Numbered from the stretch's first letter, positions 8,548 through 19,448 are shown. The stretch is DNA of 64,000 nucleotides from Corynebacterium sp. UBA2622 (GCF_002339505.1 NZ_DDJO01000009.1:1-64000); one strand, 5' to 3'. Numbers and translations are program-made. The notes: generated by a model not told the origin, from the sequence alone.

Positions 8548-9455
8548 TGCGGCCCACCGAGGTCGTCGACGTCTGGCTCAACCACCTCGCGGTCGAGCGG
8601 GGACGTTCCGCCAACACCCTGAGCAACTACAGACGCGACGCCGACCGCTACACCACCTGGCTCGCGAGGGCGGGCAAGACAGACCTCGCGCAGGTCACCT
8701 CCCTGGACCTCGAGTCCTACCTTGCGGATCTCCGCCGAGGCACCTCCGGAGGCGCACCCCTCGCCGCGTCCTCCGCGGCGCGCGCGCTCACCGTCGCCCG
8801 CGGCCTGCACAAGTTCGCCGTCGCTGAAGGAATCCTCGGGGCGGACGTGGCCGCGCGGGTCCCGCCTCCAGCAGCGGGTACGAAGCTCCCCGACACACTG
8901 AGCATCGGCGAGGTCGCATCGCTTCTCGACGCCTGCCCGACGGACACCCCCACCCAACTGCGGGACAAGGCTCTCCTTGAAACGCTCTACGCCACCGGCG
9001 CGCGGGTCTCGGAGGTCCTCGGGCTCGCCGTGGATGATGTGACGGGGGACGCGGGGGTTCTCACCGTGACCGGCAAAGGGGATAAACAGCGCCTCGTCCC
9101 CGTCGGGCGGGCGGCGCGGGAGGCAGTCGAGGCCTACCTGGTGCGCGGGCGCTCCGCGCTGGCCACCGGGAAATCGCATGCGCTCTTCCTCAACAAGCGG
9201 GGCGGTGCGCTCTCGCGGCAGAGCGCGTGGACGGTGATCAAGGAAGCCGCGCAGCGTGCGGGAGTGGAGAAGGACATCTCGCCGCACACGCTCAGGCACT
9301 CCTTCGCCACCCACCTTCTCGAGGGAGGGGCCGACGTGCGGACCGTGCAGGAACTACTGGGCCACTCGTCGGTGACGACCACACAGATCTACACCCACGT
9401 CACAGCGGATAACCTGCGGGAGGTGTGGCGCGGAGCCCACCCGCGGGCGCTGTAG
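8547..9455 (+). CDS. xerD: Site-specific tyrosine recombinase XerD
   Basis: 302 residues from the ATG that overlaps the Nudix stop. The N-terminal SAM-like core-binding domain covers about 1-100 (LAVERGRSANTLSNYRRD). The catalytic domain has ATGARVSEVLGL (first Arg), TGKGDKQRLVP (Lys hairpin), HTLRHSFATHLLEGG (HxxR), LGHSSVTTTQIYTHV (His and nucleophilic Tyr). Xer recombinases resolve chromosome dimers at dif during division. It lies with pldP, scpA and scpB in a chromosome-segregation neighbourhood; XerC would be elsewhere. Confidence 0.93.
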   Translation: MRPTEVVDVWLNHLAVERGRSANTLSNYRRDADRYTTWLARAGKTDLAQVTSLDLESYLADLRRGTSGGAPLAASSAARALTVARGLHKFAVAEGILGADVAARVPPPAAGTKLPDTLSIGEVASLLDACPTDTPTQLRDKALLETLYATGARVSEVLGLAVDDVTGDAGVLTVTGKGDKQRLVPVGRAAREAVEAYLVRGRSALATGKSHALFLNKRGGALSRQSAWTVIKEAAQRAGVEKDISPHTLRHSFATHLLEGGADVRTVQELLGHSSVTTTQIYTHVTADNLREVWRGAHPRAL

Positions 9456-9508
9456 ACTCCTCCCGACACTCGCCCGCCCGGGCGGGGTCGTCTGCGAAAG
9501 GACACAAC

Positions 9509-10591
9509 GTGCGCCGGACCCGGTTCTCTGTACCCCTCGCCATCGCCGTCGCCTTGGGCGCGGCCGGAGCGGACCTGACCGGTGCCGGCCCCGCGCTCGC
9601 CCAGATCCCCGGGGGCATCGACCCCGCGCAGGTGCAACACATGCTTCCCTCCCAGATCGAGGTCCCCGCGGGGCAGAGCACGTCCGTCGACGTGGGGGTG
9701 CCCGTGAGCGTGGGGTACGCCGCAGGCGGGTGGAACATCTCCGCCGCTGGTTCCACGGTCACCGTCGCAGCCCCTGACCAGCCGGGGGCGACGGCAAGCG
9801 TTCCGGTCAGCGCCGGGGGTTACAGCACCACGGTCACGCTGGTTGCCGTGGGCGCGGGTGAGGCGGAAGCCGGGGCCCGAGAACCCGGTCCGAATGCGGG
9901 TGGGCCGGGGCAGCCCGACCCAGGCCGCCCGAACCCGGGGGAGGGGCGGCCGGAAGGGCAGAACAGCCCGGTGGGGAGCGGGAGCGCGACCAGCCCGGGT
10001 GAAGTGCGCCCCGCGCAGGTGCAGCACCCGGAGCGCAAGCCAGCCAGCACTGTGAACACCTCCAACGCGGTGCGCCTGAATTTCGATGGCACGATCGCGG
10101 GAAACGTCCTCACGGTCAGGGTGTCGCTGGCGAAGGCGCAACAGCTCATGCAGTACATCGGGATGCCGCAGGATGGCGCCAAGCTGCGTTACGTTGACGT
10201 CAACGGGCGGATCATCGAGGGCGTGCAGAGAAACATCGATGCCGTCTCCCGCACCCTGACCCTGACGTATCCCGAGGGGCAAACGCCGGACAACCCGTTC
10301 ATCATGGAGGTTGTGCGCGACGACACCACGGCGGAATTCCTGGCCGTGATCACGGCCCGCAACGCTCCCGTCGAAGTAGCGTCGGACCCGGGCACCCCGT
10401 ACGCGGCTTTCGGTGGCACGCCGGAAAATTCGGACGGAAACACGCCGGCCAATCACTCCGGGTCCCCCCGCAGCTGGTTCGGCCCGGCGGCGCTCGCCGG
10501 TGTCGCGGCAGTGGCCCTCCTCGCGGCTTTTGTCGCGCTCGCCCGGAGGCGAAGGAATCACAGGCGTGTAAGCTCGAAGTCAACCCGCTAG
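9509..10591 (+). CDS. Secreted, membrane-anchored surface protein (unknown)
   Basis: 360 residues from a GTG with GAAAGGA upstream. A signal peptide is followed by a likely cleavage after GPALA-Q. Two beta-rich extracellular domains (about 33-110 and 185-300) flank a Gly/Pro/Asn-rich linker (residues 110-180). A C-terminal transmembrane helix (ALAGVAAVALLAAFVALA) precedes a basic tail (RRRRNHRR). There is no LPxTG, so sortase attachment is not expected. No known domain is recognised. It stands between xerD and pldP, where other corynebacteria have different cargo, so it is probably lineage specific. Confidence 0.75.
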   Translation: MRRTRFSVPLAIAVALGAAGADLTGAGPALAQIPGGIDPAQVQHMLPSQIEVPAGQSTSVDVGVPVSVGYAAGGWNISAAGSTVTVAAPDQPGATASVPVSAGGYSTTVTLVAVGAGEAEAGAREPGPNAGGPGQPDPGRPNPGEGRPEGQNSPVGSGSATSPGEVRPAQVQHPERKPASTVNTSNAVRLNFDGTIAGNVLTVRVSLAKAQQLMQYIGMPQDGAKLRYVDVNGRIIEGVQRNIDAVSRTLTLTYPEGQTPDNPFIMEVVRDDTTAEFLAVITARNAPVEVASDPGTPYAAFGGTPENSDGNTPANHSGSPRSWFGPAALAGVAAVALLAAFVALARRRRNHRRVSSKSTR

Positions 10592-10625
10592 GGTAGACGT
10601 ATGGCGTGCGAGGGGAAGGTGTCGA

Positions 10626-11495
10626 ATGTCGGACGGTTCACTTTTTGAGGCCAAGGAGGCCGAGGTCGGCTTGACCGGCCGGCCGGTCCGGGAGCTGCCG
10701 CAGCCGAAACCGCTGGACAGCCACGGCCCGGCGACAGTGATATCCATGGTCAACCAGAAGGGCGGGGTGGGCAAGACCACCTCCACGATCAACCTCGGCG
10801 CGTGCCTCGCCGAGCAGGGCCGTAAAGTCCTCCTCGTTGACCTGGACCCCCAGGGCGCCCTGTCGGCCGGACTCGGGGTGTCCCACGACGAGGACCAGAC
10901 GACGGTGTACGACCTGCTCTTCGACAACACCGCGAGCATCCACTCCGCGGTCCGGCACACAAATGTCTCAGGCCTCGATCTCGTCCCAGCCAACATCGAC
11001 CTGTCCGCCGCCGAGATCCAGCTTGTCAACGAGGTGGGCAGGGAGCACACCCTGACCCGCGCCCTGCGCCCGGTTCTCAAAGAGTACGACATCATCATCC
11101 TCGACTGCGGGCCCTCCCTCGGCCTGCTCACCGTCAACGCCCTCGCCGCCTCCCACGGCGTGATCATCCCCATGGAGTGCGAATACTTTTCCCTGCGCGG
11201 CCTGGCGCTGCTGACGGACACCGTGGAGAAGGTCCGCGACCGGATCAATTTCGATCTCGAGATTGTCGGAATCCTCGTCACGATGTTCGACCGCCGCACC
11301 ACCCACGCGCGGGAGGTGATGGAACGCGTGCTCGAGGTGTTCGGCGACACTGTCTTCGACACCGTAATCACCCGGACGGTGCGCTTCCCGGAAACGTCCG
11401 TCGCCGGCGAGCCCATCATCACGTGGGCGCCGTCCTCCCAGGGTGCCCAGCAATACCGCAACCTCGCCCTGGAAGTTCTGGAGCGCACGGAGTAG
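10626..11495 (+). CDS. pldP: ParA-like division protein PldP
   Basis: 289 residues with a deviant Walker A (NQKGGVGKTTSTINLG) after a 40-residue tail, the Walker A' VDLDPQGALSAGLG and the Walker B IIILDCGPSLGLLTVNAL. It is an orphan ParA next to scpA/scpB, as with Cg1610 of C. glutamicum (PldP), which localises to the division septum and affects cell length. It is distinct from the chromosome-partition ParA of the parAB operon. The preferred start is ATG 10626, with GGGGAAGG about 10 bases upstream. The stop TAG overlaps the GTG start of scpA (TAGTG). Confidence 0.87.
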   Translation: MSDGSLFEAKEAEVGLTGRPVRELPQPKPLDSHGPATVISMVNQKGGVGKTTSTINLGACLAEQGRKVLLVDLDPQGALSAGLGVSHDEDQTTVYDLLFDNTASIHSAVRHTNVSGLDLVPANIDLSAAEIQLVNEVGREHTLTRALRPVLKEYDIIILDCGPSLGLLTVNALAASHGVIIPMECEYFSLRGLALLTDTVEKVRDRINFDLEIVGILVTMFDRRTTHAREVMERVLEVFGDTVFDTVITRTVRFPETSVAGEPIITWAPSSQGAQQYRNLALEVLERTE

Positions 11496-12319
11496 TGGCC
11501 GCCCCGGGGCAGGACCGGGCGCCCGAACAGCCGGAAATAACGGGCTTCACCCTCGTGCTCAACAATTTCGAGGGCCCGTTCGACCTGCTGCTCAACCTCA
11601 TCAACTCCAAGAAGCTCGATGTGACCGAGGTGGCCCTCGCGGAGGTGACGGACGAGTTCATCGCATACACCCGCGCGCTCGGCGAGACGGCTCCGCTGGA
11701 CGAGGTGACCGAGTTCGTGCTCGTCGCCGCGACGCTGCTCGACCTGAAGGCCGCGCGCCTCCTGCCGCGCGGTGAAATGAACGAGGAGGCGGACCTCGAG
11801 CTGCTCGAATCGCGCGACCTCCTCTTTGCCCGCCTCCTGCAGTACCGCGCGTACCAGCAGGTCGCCGACCTGTTTGCCGAGTGGCAGCAGCACGCTTCAC
11901 GACGCTACCCCCGCGCGACCTCCATCGAACCGCAGTTCGCCGACCTGCTGCCGCCGGTGGCCCTGGGCCACACACCGGCGAGCTTCGCCCAGCTCGCTGC
12001 GAGCGTGTTCCGGCCGCGCCCCCCGGAGGGGGTGCGCACCGAACACATCCACGCCGTCGCAGTGTCGGTCCCCGAGCAGGCGGGCAAGATCCTCGACACG
12101 CTGCGGATCGTGGGTCCCGGCCAGTGGGTCACCTTCGCCTCGCTGACAAAGGACTGCCTGCGCTCGATGGAGGTTGTCGGCAGGTTTCTCGCCCTCCTGG
12201 AGCTGTACAAGGCGCGGGCGGTGGACACCGAGCAGCAGGTTGCGCTGGGCCCCCTCGAGGTTGCGTGGACGGGCGTGGACGTCGACCCGGCCGTCGTGGC
12301 CGCGGCCAACTGGAACTAG
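11495..12319 (+). CDS. scpA: Segregation and condensation protein ScpA
   Basis: 274 residues. The kleisin-type condensin subunit bridges SMC heads and binds ScpB. The signature EGPFDLLLNLINSKKLDV is near residue 26, and the winged-helix C-terminus is present (VTFASLTKDCLRSMEVVGRFLALLEL). The GTG start overlaps the pldP TAG; the open frame extends further upstream inside pldP but has no support there. scpB follows 11 bases after the stop. Confidence 0.93.
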   Translation: MAAPGQDRAPEQPEITGFTLVLNNFEGPFDLLLNLINSKKLDVTEVALAEVTDEFIAYTRALGETAPLDEVTEFVLVAATLLDLKAARLLPRGEMNEEADLELLESRDLLFARLLQYRAYQQVADLFAEWQQHASRRYPRATSIEPQFADLLPPVALGHTPASFAQLAASVFRPRPPEGVRTEHIHAVAVSVPEQAGKILDTLRIVGPGQWVTFASLTKDCLRSMEVVGRFLALLELYKARAVDTEQQVALGPLEVAWTGVDVDPAVVAAANWN

Positions 12320-12330
12320 CATCTGACCAC

Positions 12331-12903
12331 ATGAACGACACTCCCGCCCGAGACAGCCTCCCGATGGTCTCCCAGCTCCGCTCGCGGCTCGAATCCATCA
12401 TGCTCGTCCTGGACACCCCCGCCGCGGGCGGGACTCTCGCTCGGGCTCTCGGAGCGGAGGAGGGGGACGTCGAAAAGCTGCTCGTGGAATGGCGCGGGGA
12501 GCTCGATGCGCGGGGCAGCGGGATCGAGCTGCGCGAGACCGCGGAGGGGTGGCGGCTGTACACGCGGCCGGAGAACGCCGAGGCCGTCGAGGCGTTCCTG
12601 CTTGACGGCACCCAGATGAAGCTATCGCGCGCGGCGATGGAGACCCTCGCGGTGGTCGCCTACCGCCAACCCGTGACACGCTCCCAGGTGGCGGGGGTCA
12701 GGGGAGTCAACGTCGACGGGGTGATGCGCACCCTGACGCTGCGCGGGCTCATCGCCGAGGTGGACCCGGATGAGGAGTCCGGGGCGCACCGCTACGTCAC
12801 CACCGAGCTGTTCCTGGAGCTTCTCGGGATCGACGGCCTGGAGCGCCTCCCGGACCTGGCCCCGCTGCTGCCCGACATCGACGCGATCGAGGATGCCTGG
12901 TAG
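12331..12903 (+). CDS. scpB: Segregation and condensation protein ScpB
   Basis: 190 residues with two winged-helix domains typical of ScpB: residues 10-85 (SRLESIMLVLDTPAAGGTLA) and 90-165 (LSRAAMETLAVVAYRQPVTR, GVNVDGVMRTLTLRGLIAEV). ScpB dimers regulate the SMC-ScpA ring. ATG 12331 is chosen because earlier in-frame codons lie within scpA and lack ScpB character. It forms a unit with pldP and scpA. Confidence 0.93.
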   Translation: MNDTPARDSLPMVSQLRSRLESIMLVLDTPAAGGTLARALGAEEGDVEKLLVEWRGELDARGSGIELRETAEGWRLYTRPENAEAVEAFLLDGTQMKLSRAAMETLAVVAYRQPVTRSQVAGVRGVNVDGVMRTLTLRGLIAEVDPDEESGAHRYVTTELFLELLGIDGLERLPDLAPLLPDIDAIEDAW

Positions 12904-12966
12904 CGCTGGCCCTGCTGGTAGCGTGGGGCGGGTACATAACCGCATACAACAGCAAGGGAATCTTCC

Positions 12967-13896
12967 ATGACCCCTCCCGCTCGCCGCGACGGCACACCGG
13001 ATAGAGACAAGGACGACACGTTCTACATCTCCTATGCGAAGCCGGCGAAGAAGCAGAACGTCCGACTGGACAAGCGCCGGGAAGCGGACGGCCGCGAGCC
13101 GCACCCGCTCGACGACAACTGGTGGGACGAGCCCGACACCCCCGCAGCAGCACCGAAGAAATCCGGCGGCGAGCGCCTGCAGAAGGTGCTCGCCCAGGCC
13201 GGTGTCGCCTCGAGGCGCCACGCCGAAATCATGATCGACCAGGGCCGCGTCGAGGTCAACGGCACCATTGTGTCCCAGCAGGGCCTGCGCGTCGACCCGT
13301 CGGTGGACATCATCCGGGTCGACGGCACCCGCATCAACGTCAACGAGGACCTGGAGTACTTCGCGTTCAACAAGCCGCGCGGGGTGCAGTCCACCATGAA
13401 GGACGAGATGGACCGCACCTCCGTGGGCAGCTACGTCGCGGAGCGCACCGCCTCCGGCCAGCGCCTCTTCCACGTCGGCCGCCTCGATGCCGACACCGAG
13501 GGCCTGCTGCTGCTCACCAACGACGGGGAGCTGGCCAACCGCCTGATGCACCCGCGGTACGGGGTAAAGAAGACTTACATGGCCACGGTCCTCGGTGAGG
13601 CAAAGCCCGGCCTGGTCAAGCAGCTCAAGAAGGGCATCGAGCTTGACGACGGCCCCGCCGCCGCCGATTACGTCCAGATCGTCGACGTGCACAACGGCCA
13701 ATCCATCATCCGCCTCGAGATCCACGAGGGCCGCAAGCACCTGGTGCGTCGCATGCTCAAGGCGGCGGGGTACCCGGTGCAGCGGCTCGTGCGCACCAAG
13801 GTCCACACCGTCCAGCTCGGGGACATGAAGCCCGGCTCCATGCGCGCGCTGAACAACGCCGAGCTGACCTCCCTGTTCAAGGCGGTGGAGATGTGA
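12967..13896 (+). CDS. rluB: 23S rRNA pseudouridine synthase RluB
   Basis: 309 residues. A disordered charged N-terminus of about 65 residues precedes an S4 domain (ERLQKVLAQAGVASRRHAEI). The RsuA/RluB-family catalytic domain follows, with the Asp motif HVGRLDADTEGLLLLTNDG and the later GRKHLVRRMLKAAGYPV. It converts a uridine near position 2605 (E. coli numbering) of 23S rRNA to pseudouridine. AAGGGA lies 7 bases before the ATG. Its TGA overlaps the cmk ATG by one base. Confidence 0.92.
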   Translation: MTPPARRDGTPDRDKDDTFYISYAKPAKKQNVRLDKRREADGREPHPLDDNWWDEPDTPAAAPKKSGGERLQKVLAQAGVASRRHAEIMIDQGRVEVNGTIVSQQGLRVDPSVDIIRVDGTRINVNEDLEYFAFNKPRGVQSTMKDEMDRTSVGSYVAERTASGQRLFHVGRLDADTEGLLLLTNDGELANRLMHPRYGVKKTYMATVLGEAKPGLVKQLKKGIELDDGPAAADYVQIVDVHNGQSIIRLEIHEGRKHLVRRMLKAAGYPVQRLVRTKVHTVQLGDMKPGSMRALNNAELTSLFKAVEM

Positions 13897-14587
13897 TGGA
13901 GCTTTCCAATATGCCCGGCAACGGGTTGATTCTCACCGTGGACGGCCCGTCCGGCACCGGCAAATCCACCACCTGCCGCCGGCTGGCCAAGCGCCTGGGC
14001 GCCAAATACGTGGACACCGGCGCGATGTACCGCGTGGCCACGCTCGCCGTGCTCCGCGCCGGTTTGGACCCCCGGGACACCGCCGCCGTGATCGAGGCTA
14101 CCCGTGACCTCCCGCTGACCGTCTCGGACGACCCGGACTCCACGGAGGTGCTTCTCGGCGGGGAGGACGTCTCCGGTGAGATCCGCGGTGCGGACGTGAC
14201 GCGCTCCGTCTCCGCGGTCTCGGCGATCCCTGAGGTCCGCGAGAACCTCGTCGCGCTGCAGCGCAGACTCGCGGCCGACGCGCACCGCGCCATCGTCGAG
14301 GGCCGCGACATCGGCACCGTCGTGCTCGTCGATGCCCCGGCAAAGGCATACCTCACGGCTTCCGCCGAGGTCCGCGCGCAGAGGCGCTACGACCAGGACG
14401 TCGCCGCCGGGCGCGACGCCGATTTCCGGACCGTGCTCGCCGACGTTCAACGACGCGACGAGATGGACTCCTCGCGCGCCGTGAGCCCGCTGCGCCCGGC
14501 CGAGGACGCGGAGATCATTGACACATCCGACATGGACCGCGATGAGGTGCTCAACGCACTCGTCGCGCTCATCGAGAGGAGCGCCCA

Positions 14588-14591
<4 letters not shown>
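13896..14591 (+). CDS. cmk: Cytidylate kinase
   Basis: 231 residues from ATG 13896, overlapping the rluB stop (TGATG); GTG 13893 is one codon earlier and equally open. The P-loop is VDGPSGTGKSTTCRR, the CMP-binding segment AKYVDTGAMYR, and the lid contains AHRAIVEGRDIGTVV. It phosphorylates CMP and dCMP with ATP. The rluB-cmk-der order is conserved across actinobacteria. Confidence 0.96.
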
Positions 14592-16125
<1,534 letters not shown>

Positions 16126-16129
<4 letters not shown>

Positions 16130-16887
16130 CGCAGGTACAGGAAGGCGTCCGTGCGGTAGGGCAGGGGGAGGACCTGCCCCGGCTCGAAGCCGAGGCGGTC
16201 GTAGAGGTACCAGGTCAGGTTCGCCGTCATTTTTGCCCGCGTGCTTTCCGACGCACGAAGCCAGTAGGAACGCGTTGCCATGAGGTCGAACAGTGCCTGG
16301 GCCGGCGCGGGCTGCAACCACCGCAGACGGCGCTCGGCGGCCAGGCCCCACGGGGGCCGGACGTCGGGGTAGAAGCCCTCGCGCTGCACGTCCCCCGAGT
16401 GCATGATGCGGCTGAGCCGCAGAACCCACGGGTGTGAGACGTCGAGGGTGTTCCAGCACAGGAGGAGACCGCCGCCGGGGCGCACCACCCTGTCCGCCTC
16501 CGCGCTCGCCCGGGCCGCGTCGACCCAGTGCCATGTCTGGGCGGCGGCGACGGCGTCCACGCTCGCGCTGCGCACCGCGGTCCGCTCCGCGCTCGCCCGC
16601 CACACCGGTACACCCGGGCAGTTGCGACGCAGCACCCGCGTCATCTCGGGGGAGGGGTCGCAGGCGAGGACCGTGTGGCCCGATCGCGCGAGGAGGGAAG
16701 TGAACTTTCCCGTTCCGGCGCCGAGCTCGAGGACGGTGGAGGGGGCGTCGAGAAGCTCCGCGACCTCGGAGGGGTAGGACGGGCGGGCGACATCGTAGGT
16801 GTCCGCGCCGGTGTGGAAGGAACGGGCCGTGTAGAGGCGGTGCTCCGCGTCGCGGAACGCGGGGGTGTCCTTCCTGCTGGGCCTCAT
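16126..16887 (-). CDS. Class I SAM-dependent methyltransferase
   Basis: 253 residues. The Rossmann methyltransferase motif I is TVLELGAGTGKFTSLLARSG, followed by the acidic residue of motif II (VLACDPSPEM) and motif V/VI (ADRVVRPGGGLLLCWN). It resembles the UbiE/MenG-like methyltransferase_11 family; the substrate is not identifiable. It is encoded against its neighbours, overlaps the 3' end of der by four bases, and is divergent from the DAG-kinase gene across a 53-base promoter gap. Confidence 0.85.
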
Positions 16888-16927
16888 GGGGGTTCAATGT
16901 AGCAACCCCGGCCGGGGGCGCTGCCCA

Positions 16928-16933
16928 TATGAT
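16928..16933 (+). promoter_or_regulatory. -10 element for a leaderless DAG-kinase-like mRNA
   Basis: TATGAT lies exactly seven bases before GTG 16941, the spacing expected when transcription starts at or next to the start codon. If used, it excludes the in-frame ATGs at 16929 and 16932 as starts. Confidence 0.5.
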
Positions 16934-16940
16934 GGGAACG

Positions 16941-17933
16941 GTGAGCGAGACGACGAGAAGTGCTGTCCTGGTGGTCTTCAACCCCGTGAAGGTCAACGAG
17001 CAGAAGCTCCGCGAGCGCGTCTACGCCCACGCGCCCGAGGGGCGGCGCATCGAATGGGTGCGCACGACCGCCGAGGACGACGGCCAGGAACAGGCCGCCG
17101 CAGCGACACGCCCCGGCATCGAGCTGGTGATCGTCGCCGGCGGTGACGGCACCGTCCGGACCATCGCCTCCGCCCTCGCCGGCTCCGGGGTCAGCATGGC
17201 GATCGTTCCCTCCGGGACCGGCAACCTCCTGGCCCGCAACCTGGGAATGGATCTGGGGCTGGACGCGTCCGTGCGCCGGGCGTTCACGGGCAACGACCGC
17301 AGGGTGGATCTCTGCCACGCCAAGCTGGGCCGGCCCGACGGCACGAACGAGCGCATGGGCTTTGTGGTCATGGCCGGTTTCGGTCTGGACACGGGAATGA
17401 TCGAACACACCGATGAGCGGCTCAAGAAGCGGATCGGGCCGCTGGCGTACGGCCAGGGGATCTTGCGCTCGCTTATGCGGGGGAGGAGCGTCAAAGTGAC
17501 CTACACCGTCGACGGCGACAGGATTGCCGAAACCGCCCTGCACACGCTGATCTTCGGCAACTGCGGGTATCTCATCAACGACTTCCCGCTCTTCCCGTCC
17601 GCGCGCCCGGACGATGGCGTGATCGATGTCGTGGCAATGGCGCCGCGGGGGTTCATCGGTTGGGTGGCCATCTTCAACCGTCTCGCCGTCAATTCTGCGC
17701 GGACGGCGCTGAACTCCTGGCGTGGGGTTCCACCCCGGCCGGCGGAGGAAAAGGCGGGTCAGCGTAGGGTGTCCATCCCGCGCGCGGTCGGGGCCATGGA
17801 GTACGCGTGGGGGGAAAGGGTGACCGTGGAAATGGCCTCGCCGCACCCCTTCGAACTGGACGGGGACCCGGTTGGAGTGGTCAACCGCGTCGACCTGGAA
17901 ATCGAGCCCGGCGCGCTGCTGGTGCGGGTGTAA
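16941..17933 (+). CDS. Diacylglycerol kinase-family lipid kinase
   Basis: 330 residues from GTG 16941 (334 if ATG 16929 is used). The catalytic signature is VIVAGGDGTVRTIASALAG, followed by AIVPSGTGNLLARNLGM and the C-terminal beta domain (VDLEIEPGALLVRV). Bacterial members phosphorylate diacylglycerol or related lipids at the inner membrane face, recycling DAG from lipid turnover. Distinguishing it from sphingosine-kinase-like members is not possible here. It stands alone between the methyltransferase and the tRNA terminator. Confidence 0.87.
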   Translation: MSETTRSAVLVVFNPVKVNEQKLRERVYAHAPEGRRIEWVRTTAEDDGQEQAAAATRPGIELVIVAGGDGTVRTIASALAGSGVSMAIVPSGTGNLLARNLGMDLGLDASVRRAFTGNDRRVDLCHAKLGRPDGTNERMGFVVMAGFGLDTGMIEHTDERLKKRIGPLAYGQGILRSLMRGRSVKVTYTVDGDRIAETALHTLIFGNCGYLINDFPLFPSARPDDGVIDVVAMAPRGFIGWVAIFNRLAVNSARTALNSWRGVPPRPAEEKAGQRRVSIPRAVGAMEYAWGERVTVEMASPHPFELDGDPVGVVNRVDLEIEPGALLVRV

Positions 17934-17944
17934 AACCGGGAGAC

Positions 17945-17984
17945 GAAAAAACAGACCAGACAATGTCCTGAAAACATTCTCTGG
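17945..17984 (-). terminator. Rho-independent terminator of tRNA-Pro
   Basis: A hairpin with near-perfect 11-base arms (17956-17966 and 17974-17984) and a 7-base loop is followed on the minus strand by TTTTTT, seen as A6 at 17946-17951 on the plus strand. It begins just 8 bases beyond the encoded CCA end. Confidence 0.8.
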
Positions 17985-17992
17985 CCTGTACG

Positions 17993-18069
17993 TGGTCGGG
18001 CTGACAGGATTTGAACCTGCGACCCCTACACCCCCAGTGTAGTGCGCTACCAAGCTGCGCCACAGCCCG
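17993..18069 (-). tRNA. tRNA-Pro (anticodon GGG)
   Basis: Minus-strand cloverleaf with acceptor arms CGGGCTG/CAGCCCG and discriminator A followed by genomic CCA at 17993-17995. The D-arm is GCGCAGCTTGGTAGCGC. The anticodon stem CTACA/TGTAG encloses loop CTGGGGG, giving anticodon GGG. The T-arm is GTCGCAGGTTCAAATCC. The length is 77 bases including CCA. It reads CCC and CCU codons. Confidence 0.95.
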
Positions 18070-18183
18070 CCTGCCGTCTCCGCCTCTCGGCTTCTCCGGC
18101 GACTCGGATAGATTACATGACCTCCCGGTTGAACAGTTAATCCCCAGCTCAGGCGCCGATATTCGGGCGTGGAGGCACGTCAT

Positions 18184-19362
18184 TCACCGCCCGGGTTGGT
18201 TCGTCAGCGTAGTCACAACGGTGCTGGAGCCGATGAAACCGTCGATGCGCGAGCGGGTGGCCGCCTCCATCAGCTTCGCTCGCTCCTCATCCGTCAGATG
18301 GCCGTAGAGGGAGATCTGCCGGGTGAACGAAGCTTCTCCCGTGTGGGCCACCTCGACCCGGACGTCGTCAAGCTCCATGCCCTTCGCGGCCTCGCGAATG
18401 GCCTGCGAACTGGAAACGGCGAGCGCGCTCATGAACAGGCCGGTCGACGTCATCCCCTGGCCCTTGCCGCCGGAGTTCTTGGCGCGGTCGGTGGTGATGG
18501 CGCGGTTGGACGTGCGCACGACATCGCCGTAGCGAGTGCCCCGCGCGCTGTACGACACCGCGTTTGTGTCGGTGGTGGGCTCGGGCACGAACTGCGGGTT
18601 GATGTACTGGCGGACCCAGGAGCCGATGATGTCGGCGGCCCGTTGGGCGCTGCCCTGGCGGGTGAGCAGGTGGTCCGCCTTATCCAGGGCCATGAGTGAC
18701 TTCGGGTAGCGGGTGAGCTGGAAGATGCTCTGCGCGTTGTCGATGCCGACCGTTTGGTCGATCGGGGAGTGCAGCAGAAGCAGCGGCTTGCGCAGGCGGG
18801 GGAGGTAGGACTCGGGGTTGGTGTCGGCGAGGTCGAGGAGGAACTCGCGGGAGATGACCAGGTCGCGCCCTCCCAGCGTGACGGTCACGGAACCGCTCGC
18901 GTCGGCCTCGCCGATCTTGTCGGCGTAGTGGAGGACGGAGTGCGCCGGGTCAAAGGGGGCACCGACGGTGGCGACGGCTTTCAGGGTGCGCTTCAGCTCG
19001 GGCCGCGTCGCCGCCCTGAGTGCCGCCGCCCCGCCGAGGGAGTGCCCCATGAGCAGCTGCGGCGCCTGGTAGTTCTCGGCGAGCCACTGGGCCGCGGCGA
19101 CAATATCGTCGACGTTCTGGCTGAAGGAGGTGTCGCGGAAGTCGCCCTCGGACTGGCCGAGGCCCGGAAAGTCGAAACGCAGCGTGGCGATGCCGTACTC
19201 GGTGAGTTTCTTGGAGATCCGCGAGGCGCCGGGCGTGTGCCGCGAGCCCGCGAAGCAGTGGGCGAAGATCGCGTACGCCTCGGCCGGGTGGTCGGGCTGG
19301 TCGATCGTGCCGGCCATCATGGTTCCGGTGGAGGACGGAACCTTGACGTTCAGGGAGAGCAT
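18184..19362 (-). CDS. Alpha/beta hydrolase-OsmC fusion protein
   Basis: 392 residues. The N-terminal alpha/beta hydrolase domain (1-250) has the nucleophile elbow GHSLGGAAAL, an Asp in HSPIDQTVGIDNAQ and His in ALDKADHLLTRQG. The C-terminal OsmC-like domain (260-392) has GMTSTGLFMSALAVSSSQAI and a RQISLYGHLTDEERAKL tail. In canonical OsmC two Cys are catalytic; neither is evident here, so peroxidase activity is doubtful. ATG 19362 is preferred for the AGGAGG at 19374-19379; upstream in-frame starts at 19386 and 19401 lack one. It diverges from secA2. Confidence 0.85.
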   Translation of the reverse strand: MLSLNVKVPSSTGTMMAGTIDQPDHPAEAYAIFAHCFAGSRHTPGASRISKKLTEYGIATLRFDFPGLGQSEGDFRDTSFSQNVDDIVAAAQWLAENYQAPQLLMGHSLGGAAALRAATRPELKRTLKAVATVGAPFDPAHSVLHYADKIGEADASGSVTVTLGGRDLVISREFLLDLADTNPESYLPRLRKPLLLLHSPIDQTVGIDNAQSIFQLTRYPKSLMALDKADHLLTRQGSAQRAADIIGSWVRQYINPQFVPEPTTDTNAVSYSARGTRYGDVVRTSNRAITTDRAKNSGGKGQGMTSTGLFMSALAVSSSQAIREAAKGMELDDVRVEVAHTGEASFTRQISLYGHLTDEERAKLMEAATRSRIDGFIGSSTVVTTLTNQPGR

Positions 19363-19448
19363 GGGGAAGAGGACCTCCTGGGCCATGGGGGAAGGAAACA
19401 AAACTCAAGGATATTGCAGGTGCGGGCCTCGCGCCCATACGGCTGCCG

